DNA from: 66-474 sp963771735
GTDB lineage: Bacteria; Pseudomonadota; Gammaproteobacteria; Xanthomonadales; Rhodanobacteraceae
Direction: 5' to 3'
DNA: 64,000 nt
Assembly: GCA_963771735.1 (NCBI GenBank)
Contig: CAVYUN010000002.1
Location: forward strand, 1,240,001-1,304,000
The notes beneath the pieces are model-generated. The model did no database searches. It had not been told where the DNA came from and was given only the letters and a program-made list of their open reading frames with translations. Every line of letters starts with the position of its first letter. The first letter of the stretch is position 1. Both the position numbers and the translations under genes were made by a program. Shown here one piece after another: positions 54,888 through 63,030 of the stretch.

Positions 54888-57211
54888 GGCATGGCGCGCG
54901 GATTGCGATCTGGCTGGCCTGGATGGCGTTGATCGTTGCGGTCGGCTGGGGTGTTGCGCGGCATTTGGAGATCAGTTCCGATCTGCGGGATTTCGTGCCG
55001 CCGGCGCGCACGCCCGACCAGCGGTTGTTGCTGGACGAAATCGGCAACGGACCGGGTTCGCGCCTGCTGCTGCTGGCGATTTCCGGCGCACCGCGGGATC
55101 GTCTGGCCGAACTGTCGCGCGGTCTGGATGCCACGCTCGCGCACGATTCCGATTTCGTGCACGTCACCAATGGCGGCGATGATCTTGCCGACATCGCGGC
55201 GGGGCTGCTGCCTTACCGTTATCTCCTGTCGCCCACGCTGGACACGCACCGCCTCGACGCCACGTACCTGCGCGAGCAGCTGCAACAGCGGATCGAAGAT
55301 TTGAGTTCGCCAGCGGCGTCGATGCTGGAACCCTGGCTCAAGCGCGATCCGACGCTCGAGACCCTGAAGCTCGCGCAGCGCTGGGCACCGCCGCATCAGC
55401 CCGGGTTGATAGACGGCGTTTGGTTCTCGGGTCGCGGCGAGGCGCTGCTGGTCGCGGAAACCCGGGCCACGGGATTCGATCCGGGCGCGCAGGCCGGGGC
55501 GATCGCATCCCTGCAGAAGCATTTCGCCGCGTTGCCGGGTGCCGCCCAGGCGAAACTGGTGATCAGTGGGCCCGGCTGGTTCGGCGTCGAGGCCAGCCGC
55601 CGCACGCGCGCCGAGGCCGACCGGTTCGGCACGGTCACGACCATCGGCTTCGTATTGATGTTGTTGCTTGCGTACCGCAGCGTGACGCCGGTGCTGGTGA
55701 CGGCCCTGCCGCTGTTGTCGGGTGCCGTGGCCGGTTTCGCGCTGCTGGCGTTGATCTTCGGCCATGCGCACGGCATCACCGTGGCATTCGGGTTCACGCT
55801 GCTGGGCGTGGCTCAGGAATATCCGCTGCGGGTGTTCAGCCATCGGCGCGTGGGTGTGGCGACCGCGACCTGCGTGCGCGAGCTGTGGCCGCTGCTGGCG
55901 ACGGCGATCGTGTCGGTGTGCATCGCCTATCTGGCGTTCTTCGCTTCGGGCGTCGCGGGCCTGCAGCAACTGGCGGTGTTCACGATCGGCGGCTTGGTCG
56001 TGGCCGGCGCGTGCACGCGCTGGCTGTTGCCGCTGGTGGTGCCGCCCGCGAAGCGCGACATGGCCGCAACGCCGGGGCTCGCGAGGGCGTGGCATTTCCT
56101 TGCGCATCTGCCGCGGCCGCGCTGGCTGCCGTGGCTGGTTGCTGCCGCCGGTATCTGCATCGTCGCGTTTGCGCCCGGTCCGTTCTGGCAGAACGACCTG
56201 TCGGCGCTAACGCCGATACCGAAAGCCGAGCTGCAACGCGATGCGCGACTGCGCACGGCACTGGGCGCGCCGGATGTCCGCTACCTGCTGGTGTTGCGCG
56301 CGCCAACGGCTGAAGCCGTGCTGCAATTGTCCGAGCATATCGCGCCGTGGATGCGTCGACTCGTGGGGCAGCATGCGCTGGACGGCTTCGAACTGCCGTC
56401 GCGCTATCTGCCCAGCGCGGCGGTCCAGCGCGCACGCCGGGCGAAGTTGCCGGAGACCGCAAAACTGCAAGGCGCATTGCAGCAAGCGATGCAGGGACTG
56501 CCGTTCCGGCCCGGCGTGTTCGCACCGTTCGTTGCCGACGTGGAAGCCGCGCGCAAGCTGCCACCGCTGACACCGGCGAAATTCGAGCAGTCGCCGTTGG
56601 GCGCACGGCTCGAGTCCATGCTGGTGCGGCAGGGCGAGGGCTGGGTCGGGCTCGGCACCCTCAGCGGTGTCGCCAATCCGGCCGCATTTGCTGCGCTGAC
56701 GCGCGACACGGACGGCGCGGCGCACCTGCTGGACTTGAAGGTATCGACCGAGTCGCTGGTCGTCGCCTACCGCCATCGCATCCTGATTGCGCTTGGCATC
56801 GCCGCGCTGTTGCTTTGCGCTGCCGTCACGCTGGCGTTGCGCAGTCCACGGCGCGCGTTGCACGTCCTGGGACCAATGACATTGGCCACGCTGCTGGTGC
56901 TGGTAGTGCTGCGTGCGACGGGCATTCCGCTGTCGCTGTTCCATCTGGTGTCGCTGACCCTGGCGGCGGGTTTGGGTTTGCACTATGCGTTGTTTTTCGA
57001 ACGCCGTACCAGCGACGAACGCGAGGATTTGCGTACATTGCATGCCACGCTGGCGTGCGTGGCTTCCGCGTTGCTGGTATTCGGTGTGCTGGCACTGTCC
57101 AGCGTGCCGGTGCTGCGAGCGATCGGTTTGACCGTTGCGCTGGGTGTCGCCTTCCACTTCACCCTGTCGGTGCTGATGGCGCCGGCCGAGCATTTGCGCC
57201 GGGGTGGCTGA
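54884..57211 (+). CDS. MMPL/RND-type exporter of the aryl-polyene locus
   Basis: This 775-residue protein of the resistance-nodulation-division superfamily has two sets of about six membrane helices, each after a periplasmic loop. The first loop holds ISSDLRDFVPPARTPDQRLL and the first membrane core FGHAHGITVAFGFTLLGVAQ; the second core has LTLAAGLGLHYALFFERRTS. Hydrophobic helices with acidic or charged residues fit a proton-driven lipid exporter like ApeN. It probably moves the polyene lipid out of the inner membrane to the LolA-like protein encoded just upstream (ATGA overlap). Confidence 0.9.
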   Translation: MRHGARIAIWLAWMALIVAVGWGVARHLEISSDLRDFVPPARTPDQRLLLDEIGNGPGSRLLLLAISGAPRDRLAELSRGLDATLAHDSDFVHVTNGGDDLADIAAGLLPYRYLLSPTLDTHRLDATYLREQLQQRIEDLSSPAASMLEPWLKRDPTLETLKLAQRWAPPHQPGLIDGVWFSGRGEALLVAETRATGFDPGAQAGAIASLQKHFAALPGAAQAKLVISGPGWFGVEASRRTRAEADRFGTVTTIGFVLMLLLAYRSVTPVLVTALPLLSGAVAGFALLALIFGHAHGITVAFGFTLLGVAQEYPLRVFSHRRVGVATATCVRELWPLLATAIVSVCIAYLAFFASGVAGLQQLAVFTIGGLVVAGACTRWLLPLVVPPAKRDMAATPGLARAWHFLAHLPRPRWLPWLVAAAGICIVAFAPGPFWQNDLSALTPIPKAELQRDARLRTALGAPDVRYLLVLRAPTAEAVLQLSEHIAPWMRRLVGQHALDGFELPSRYLPSAAVQRARRAKLPETAKLQGALQQAMQGLPFRPGVFAPFVADVEAARKLPPLTPAKFEQSPLGARLESMLVRQGEGWVGLGTLSGVANPAAFAALTRDTDGAAHLLDLKVSTESLVVAYRHRILIALGIAALLLCAAVTLALRSPRRALHVLGPMTLATLLVLVVLRATGIPLSLFHLVSLTLAAGLGLHYALFFERRTSDEREDLRTLHATLACVASALLVFGVLALSSVPVLRAIGLTVALGVAFHFTLSVLMAPAEHLRRGG

Positions 57212-57215
57212 CCCC

Positions 57216-57704
57216 ATGCTTCCTAAATCGGAATGGGCGCATTTGATCCCGCACACCGGCACGATGTGCCTGCTGGACGAAGTGGTGGATTGGGATGCGA
57301 TGAACCTGCATGCGCGCAGCGTGACGCACGTGCGCGAGGACCATCCACTGCGCGCGGACGGCATGCTGCACGCCGTGAACCTGTGCGAATACGCGGCGCA
57401 GGCGATGGCGGTGCACGGCGCCTTGCGCAGGCGCGATGCGGGTGGCGTGGCTCGTCCGGGATTGCTGGTGGCATTGCGCGACGTCGAGTTGAATGTCGAG
57501 CGAATCGACGGCTTGCCGGGCAGGTTGCAGGTATACGTCGAATGCTTGCTGGCAATGGTGGACAGCCTGCAATATGCCTTTCGCGTGGAGCATCGCGGAC
57601 GCGTGCTGGCGACGGGGCGCGCCGCGGTGATGTTGCAATCGATTGATGCCACGAGACAACTGGACCCCGGCCGGCGCCGGGATGACGGTGAGGAGCAAAC
57701 GTGA
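57216..57704 (+). CDS. ApeP-like 3-hydroxyacyl-ACP dehydratase (hotdog)
   Basis: This 162-residue hotdog dehydratase begins with LIPHTGTMCLLDEVVDWD, in which H13 is the FabA/FabZ-type histidine, and has the following helix DGMLHAVNLCEYAAQAMAVH with a glutamate. It probably works as the partner of the short ApeI-like protein, as in E. coli clusters. The ATG at 57216 is chosen over the GTG at 57204 because GGGGTGG lies before it. The stop overlaps the ketoreductase start (57701-57704). Confidence 0.86.
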   Translation: MLPKSEWAHLIPHTGTMCLLDEVVDWDAMNLHARSVTHVREDHPLRADGMLHAVNLCEYAAQAMAVHGALRRRDAGGVARPGLLVALRDVELNVERIDGLPGRLQVYVECLLAMVDSLQYAFRVEHRGRVLATGRAAVMLQSIDATRQLDPGRRRDDGEEQT

Positions 57705-58432
57705 CAGCAAACGCCAAGCGGGCACTCGTGACCGGCGGCAGCGGTGACATCGGTGGTGCGATCTGCAAGGCGCTGGCCCAGGGTGGCTGGCAGGTGGTCG
57801 TGCATGCGAACGCGAACCGCGAGCGTGCCGACACGCTTGCATACGCGATCAACGGTTCAGGGGGGCACGCGGAGGTCGTCGAGTGTGACCTGACCGATGC
57901 GGGTGCCACGCGCGCGGCGATCGACGGCTTGCTGCAAACCGGACCGATCCACGCGCTGGTCCACAACGCGGGCATCCACGACGACGCGCCGCTGGCGGGC
58001 ATGAGTGAAACCCAATGGCGGCGGGTGATCGACGTGTCATTGCATGGTTTCTTTCACGCCGCCCAGCCGTTGCTGCTGCCGATGGCGCGTGCGAAGTTCG
58101 GCCGCATCGTGGCGGTCTCGTCGGTGGCGGCCACGCTGGGCAACCGCGGGCAGGTCAACTATGCCGCGGCGAAGTCGGCCCTGCATGGTGCGGCGAAATC
58201 GCTGGCGCGCGAGATGGCCTCGCGCAACATCACCGTCAACGTGGTTGCTCCGGGCATCATCGAGGGTCGCTTGACGAATAAGTTGTTCACCCCCGAGCAG
58301 GTGAAGGCCATCATTCCGGCGGCGCGTACCGGCACGCCGGCGGAGGTTGCCGGCGTGGTGGCGTTCCTGTGTTCCGACGCCGCGTCTTATGTCAACGGAC
58401 AGGTCATCGGCGTGAACGGCGGGATGGCTTGA
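57701..58432 (+). CDS. FabG/ApeQ-like 3-oxoacyl-ACP reductase (SDR)
   Basis: This 243-residue short-chain dehydrogenase reduces the 3-oxoacyl intermediate. The NADPH loop TGGSGDIGG (11-19), NAGIHDD (89-95), serine 140/141, Y154 and K158 in NYAAAKSALHG are present. The asparagine of the usual catalytic tetrad is replaced by serine in VIDVSLHGFF (S113). The start is GTG at 57701, with AGGAG upstream and a four-base overlap with the dehydratase gene. It is the last gene of this operon; the next gene is 287 bases away. Confidence 0.92.
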   Translation: MTANAKRALVTGGSGDIGGAICKALAQGGWQVVVHANANRERADTLAYAINGSGGHAEVVECDLTDAGATRAAIDGLLQTGPIHALVHNAGIHDDAPLAGMSETQWRRVIDVSLHGFFHAAQPLLLPMARAKFGRIVAVSSVAATLGNRGQVNYAAAKSALHGAAKSLAREMASRNITVNVVAPGIIEGRLTNKLFTPEQVKAIIPAARTGTPAEVAGVVAFLCSDAASYVNGQVIGVNGGMA

Positions 58433-58719
58433 GCAACGTCGGGAACCCGCAGGGTTCCATTGCCCGCAACCATCCTGGGCTTGCTGGTGTTGTTGCAGGC
58501 AAAAGCGCTGCCCTGTTACGGGGTTCGTGAACCTCGATTGACACGCGCGAACTGCCAGCGTATACACGGCGCAGGGGCGGGTGTGAACTGCGTCACATAG
58601 TGCGGGCACTCGCGGGATCGTTGCCGAACGGTGCATGGGGATCTGCCCGCCATCACGATGCGGTTGATTTCCTCTTGAATCGTTGCGGCGTGTCTGCAAG
58701 CCAAGAGGGAGGATTGTGC

Positions 58720-59664
58720 ATGTATATCGATACGCTTGGAGCCCGTCTGCGGGCCGGTCTGCTGGTGATGGCGGGTGGAATGCTGTTCGCGTCGGCGAGT
58801 TACGCCGGTTCGAACGCGCAGCCGCAGATTCCCCGCTGCAGTCACAGGATCGGCACGCTGGCCGTGCAGGAGCCGCAGAACGGCAATCCCTGGTGGACGT
58901 CGATGAATCTGGAATCGCCGGCTGCGCTGATCAAGGTGTACGTTTCCGAATCGGGGTGTTTCACGCTGGTCGATCGCGGCAAGGGCCTGCAGGCCGCGGA
59001 GCAGGAACGTGCGCTGGCCGGTGAAGGCGAGATGCGCGTCGGCTCCAACGTTGGCAAGGGCCAGATGAAGGCGGCCGATTACGTCCTGGTACCCGACATC
59101 GCCAACAGCAATGGCAATGCCCGCAGAACCAATATCGGCGGCATCCTCGGCGGGTTGATCGGCCATGGCGCCGGCGCGGTGCTCGGTGGCGTCAGCATTT
59201 CCAAGAAGACCGCCGACGTGGTGCTGACCCTGACCGACATCCGCTCCACCGAACAGGTCGCGCTGGAGCAGGGCCACGCGGACAAGACCGACGTGGGCTG
59301 GTCGGGTGGCGGCGGCGCGGGATTCTGGGGCGGTTTCGCCGCAGGCGGCGCCAGTGGCTACGCCAATACCGAGATCGGGCAGGTGATCGCGATGGCTTAC
59401 CTAGACGCCTACACCAAGATGGTCGGGGTGTTGCAACAGAATGCCCCCAACGCGCAGGCGGACAACGTCCAGCAGGCAGTGCGGGTGGAAGAGGCGACCA
59501 GGTTGTATTCGGAGGCGAACCTGCATTCCTCGACCGTGCGCAGCCTCAAGCCCGGCATGATGCTGTATCCCACCGGCGACAAGGTCGGGATCTGGTGGAA
59601 GGTCTCGGACGAGCTGGGCAACATCGGCTGGGTGGTCTCGAGCAAACTCGAGCTGGCGCACTGA
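58720..59664 (+). CDS. CsgG-like protein with C-terminal SH3-like domain
   Basis: This 314-residue exported protein has a signal peptide to about residue 30 (MLFASASYAG). A CsgG-like alpha/beta domain follows, with IGTLAVQEPQNGNPWW, GCFTLVDRGKGLQAAEQERAL and ADYVLVPDIANS. A glycine-rich stretch (about 200-215) and a C-terminal SH3-like domain (RVEEATRLYSEANLHSSTVR to the end) complete it. CsgG-type proteins form outer-membrane pores or small periplasmic complexes. The ATG at 58720 has GAGGGAGGA upstream. Its place between the two aryl-polyene operons may be accidental. Confidence 0.78.
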   Translation: MYIDTLGARLRAGLLVMAGGMLFASASYAGSNAQPQIPRCSHRIGTLAVQEPQNGNPWWTSMNLESPAALIKVYVSESGCFTLVDRGKGLQAAEQERALAGEGEMRVGSNVGKGQMKAADYVLVPDIANSNGNARRTNIGGILGGLIGHGAGAVLGGVSISKKTADVVLTLTDIRSTEQVALEQGHADKTDVGWSGGGGAGFWGGFAAGGASGYANTEIGQVIAMAYLDAYTKMVGVLQQNAPNAQADNVQQAVRVEEATRLYSEANLHSSTVRSLKPGMMLYPTGDKVGIWWKVSDELGNIGWVVSSKLELAH

Positions 59665-59797
59665 TCCCCCGGCACGCCGAACCAGCGGGTTAGTAGCCGA
59701 CACAACCGGAATCGGCCACGGTGGTCGGCCGGACGCACGGCTGCGACCGCGAGGTTTTGCTTGCGGGCGCGCTGGTTGCGGTGCCTGTACGGCGCGT

Positions 59798-61418
59798 TCA
59801 GGCATTTGCGACGGTTGTCCGCCGGGACGACGGCGTGTCCCGGAACAGTGCCGGCGGCGGACGGTGTCCCGCGCGTTCCCGCAATGCATCGGTCGCGAGC
59901 CCGGGTGCATCACGGGCGGCGTCCTCGGCCAGTGCGCCGGCCAGGGCGTGCAGCAGCTCGATGTGCCCGCGCAGACGGACGCGGATCTGCGCATCGTCCA
60001 GCCGGTCGTGCAGGTGCGCGTTCAATTCCGCGAACCAGTCGAGATCCTGCTGGTCCATCCATCGCGACGCGGGCCCGGTCTGACCCTGCTCGTTCCAGGC
60101 GCGGAAAAACGCCTGCATCCGGGTATTCAGGCAATCGGCGCCCATCAACTCCATCGAGAGGTCGGCGAACAGTTCCAGGTCGGTCAGCCGTCCGCCGATC
60201 GCGAGTGGCGCCAGAACACCCCAGTAGTAGGCGTAATCCCACAACACTTTGGCGGGCATCACGCGCGGATTGCCGAACAGGGCGTACTGGCCGCGATAGA
60301 GGGCGAGCGTGCTGCGATAGAACGAAAAAAACAGTTGCTGGAAATGGCGCACGCAGCGCGCATCCATCCGGCCGGCGAAATCACGTGCGATGAGTTCGGT
60401 GATGTAGGTGTTTCCGATCGCGATGAAGTCCGAACCGGGCGAATAGAAAGGATCCAGGAACATGCCTGCCTCGCCGGTCAACGCCCATCTGTCCTTGCTG
60501 AAAACCTGTTTGCAGCCGTACGAAACGTTGCGCAGGAAACCGAAATCGAGAATGCGAATCGCGGTGCCCGGCGAGCTCGCGCGCGAGCGCCGGCTGGTGC
60601 ACGTCCAGCCATGCCAGCATGCGTTCGAAGTTGTTGAACGATTCCACCGGGTGCATGGCCGCATCGGCCACGATGCCGATCGAGTGCGCGCCGGAAGCCA
60701 GCGGGATCAGCCATGCCCAGTAGCCGGGTCCGCACAGGTGGTTGGTCGAGCGCCAGCGCTCGGGTGGATCACACAACCTTTGCCAAGCCGGATTTTTGCA
60801 CCATGCGTCGACGTGCAGGCGTGCGCCGATGCGCATCCACGCGGCGCCGATGCGGTGGCCATTGTCCTCTTCCAGTCCGAGTCGTCTGCGCAGCAGCCCG
60901 GCCCGGCCGGATGCATCGACCAGCCAGCGCGCATGATGGGTGTGGGCCGTGTCGTCATGTGAACTGTGGACGATGTGTGGTGTGCCGATCTCGATTGCAC
61001 GCACCGTAACGTTCTGCAGGAACTCGATTCCGCGCTTTTCGACCTCGCTGCCGAGGAAATTCTCGAAGGTGCCGCGTTCGAGCTGCCAGGTCGGGGTCGG
61101 AAACACCCGGCTGATGCCGAGCTCGGGCGTGCGATCGAGTTCGCTTCGACCCTCGCTGAAGAAGAACCGGAAACCGAACTTGCGGATTTGCTCGGTGTCG
61201 AGATGTTCCCGCAAGCCAAGTGTGTCGGCGAAATAATGTGCGCCGATCTCGACCGTCGATTCGCCAATCTTGTGGGCCGCCGCGGGTGCGGGATGGCATC
61301 GTCGTTCCAGGATCCGGATCGCGAGATCGGGGCAGCGATCATGCAGTTGCAATGCAAGAGTGAGTCCGGCCAGGCCGCCGCCGAGGATCAGGACATCCGT
61401 TGGCGCCGGTTCGGACAT
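59798..61418 (-). CDS. FAD-dependent oxidoreductase/halogenase-like enzyme of the aryl-polyene locus (2), one frame break
   Basis: This flavoprotein of about 539 residues has the FAD loop LGGGLAGLT (12-20), HKIGESTVEIG (49-59) and WAWLIP at 234-239, matching the WxWxIP halogenase pattern. It continues through VSYGCKQVFSKDRWALTGEA and FYSPGSDFIA in the next frame after a break near 60556-60580. One extra base explains the break. It is longer than the first flavoprotein and only loosely similar, so the two are not simple duplicates. Halogenation or oxidation of the polyene or its head group are possible roles. It follows the GT2 gene after five bases. Confidence 0.8.
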
Positions 61419-61423
61419 CGACT

Positions 61424-62236
61424 TCAGTGCCCCGCCGAGGGGCCCGTGTCCGCAAGGGGTGCGGAGGGAACCGCGTCCAGCATGTGTCCTGGATCGTGGA
61501 CCCGAGGCGGACTGCCGTGCGAGGCGCGGTAGCTCCGCACCATGTGCCCGTAATGCAGGATGCGCCGGATGGTGTACCAGGTGATCCGCATCACGTCGCG
61601 CACCGGGCGGAAATGACTGTGGCGCGCGCTGTCGTCGTAGCGGCAGGCGATCGGAATCGACACCACGGGCATGTCGAGGTCGCGCGAAGCGGCGATCAGG
61701 ATCGCGGCCTCGAACACGAAATCCTGTGCCGGAAGATCGACCAGTTGGACCGCGGCACGCGGGTACCAGCGCTGGCCACTCTGGGTGTCCGCGACCGGGC
61801 GGCCGCAGCCCCAACTGATCCCCCAATCGGCGAAATCGTTGGCGCGCCGGCGCGCCCCTGGCTGGTGCTCCCGGTCGAGTATGCGCGCGCCAATGATCAT
61901 TGCGCCTGGATATGCGCGAGCCGTGGCGAGGATGCGCGGAATGTCGGCGGGATCGTGCTGGCCATCGCCGTCCATCGTCAGCACGCCGCTGGCGTCGCGT
62001 TTCAGTGCTTCGCGGAAGCCCGTGCGCAGGGCCTCGCCCTTGCCGCGTCGCTCCGGATGACGAATCAATGTGACCGGCATGCGCGCGACGATTTCCGCGG
62101 TGCGATCGGATGAGCCGTCATCGATCACGATCACGTCCTTGCAGTGCGCCAGCACGCCTTGCAACAAGCCTTCGATGGCGCGCTCCTCGTTGAGGCAGGG
62201 TACGACGACGAAGGGACGGTTGGCGACGGCGTTCAA
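61424..62236 (-). CDS. GT2-family glycosyltransferase of the aryl-polyene locus
   Basis: This 270-residue GT-A enzyme shows VVVPCLNEERAIEGLLQGVL, VIVIDDGSSDRTAEIVARMP and the metal-binding TMDGDGQHDPADIPRI; GQRWYPRAAVQLVDLPAQDF follows. Glycosyltransferases in aryl-polyene clusters are thought to supply the sugar part of the anchor. The start is TTG at 62236, overlapping the chain-length factor stop by TTGA, with GGAG eight bases upstream. No ATG in this frame is suitably placed. Confidence 0.87.
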   Translation of the reverse strand: MNAVANRPFVVVPCLNEERAIEGLLQGVLAHCKDVIVIDDGSSDRTAEIVARMPVTLIRHPERRGKGEALRTGFREALKRDASGVLTMDGDGQHDPADIPRILATARAYPGAMIIGARILDREHQPGARRRANDFADWGISWGCGRPVADTQSGQRWYPRAAVQLVDLPAQDFVFEAAILIAASRDLDMPVVSIPIACRYDDSARHSHFRPVRDVMRITWYTIRRILHYGHMVRSYRASHGSPPRVHDPGHMLDAVPSAPLADTGPSAGH

Positions 62237-63030
62237 GGCGTGATCTCCATGTCCAGTGAGAGTCCTGGGGACAAAGGCAGTGCCAGACGTGACGACTGCT
62301 CGCTTGCCAATGCCGCAAGCAGCGCCAGCGCATGCGCGTTGGCCCGATTGTCGCCGGCCACATCCCGCAATGCCAATGTTGCAACGGCTGGATCCGCAGC
62401 CGCGGCATTCAAGGCCAGTTTCAGGTTCGCGCCCTTGACTGCGGACGGTGACAGAACCAGTGCCGCACCGAAAGCCATGGTGGTGCGGGTCATCTCGGCG
62501 AGCGGTCCGGAGGATGCCACGTCACTGGATGCGAACAACACCGGAGTGCCCTCCGCGAGCGCGAATGTCGCGGCTTCCAGCAGGCCGGCCGCGAAACTCG
62601 CGTGGTGCGCAGTCGTGGCGCTGGATGCCGCGGTGCAGCCCGTCGCGATGGTCCAGTAGCCGGCGGGTGCATTCAGCACCGAGTTGTGGAACCGTGTCGG
62701 CGACAATTCCAGTGGCGCGCGCGCAAGTGTCTCGCACACGTGGTCGGTGATGGATAATTCGCCGTACGCGGATGCGAATATGCAGGGCAGCGTCGCCGGG
62801 TCCATGCCGGCCATTGCCGTGGCTTGTCCGGCGACCTCCACGGCCAGGCGCACGCCATCCGGCGCCCGGCGGCGTTCGGCCGGAGGCAATATCCCGGCAG
62901 CCGGCTTGGTGGGTGCGTCTTCGGCAAGTGCGCGTTCGCCGCGCAAAATGCCGCGCAATATCGGCCAGTCGGGAGCGCCTTGCACCCAGGCGCCGATGCC
63001 GGCTACCCACAGCATGGGCAAATCGCTCAT
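62233..63030 (-). CDS. Beta-ketoacyl synthase chain-length factor (ApeC-like)
   Basis: This 265-residue protein matches the short beta-ketoacyl-synthase-like subunit of aryl-polyene clusters. It begins MLWVAGIGAWVQGAPDW and carries FASAYGELSITDHVCETLAR and APAGYWTIATGCTAASSATT with C132. The second half of a normal ketosynthase, with the two histidines, is absent. It is thus a chain-length-factor-type partner of the neighbouring ketosynthase. It overlaps both neighbours, by ATGA with the ketosynthase and TTGA with GT2. Confidence 0.9.
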   Translation of the reverse strand: MSDLPMLWVAGIGAWVQGAPDWPILRGILRGERALAEDAPTKPAAGILPPAERRRAPDGVRLAVEVAGQATAMAGMDPATLPCIFASAYGELSITDHVCETLARAPLELSPTRFHNSVLNAPAGYWTIATGCTAASSATTAHHASFAAGLLEAATFALAEGTPVLFASSDVASSGPLAEMTRTTMAFGAALVLSPSAVKGANLKLALNAAAADPAVATLALRDVAGDNRANAHALALLAALASEQSSRLALPLSPGLSLDMEITP

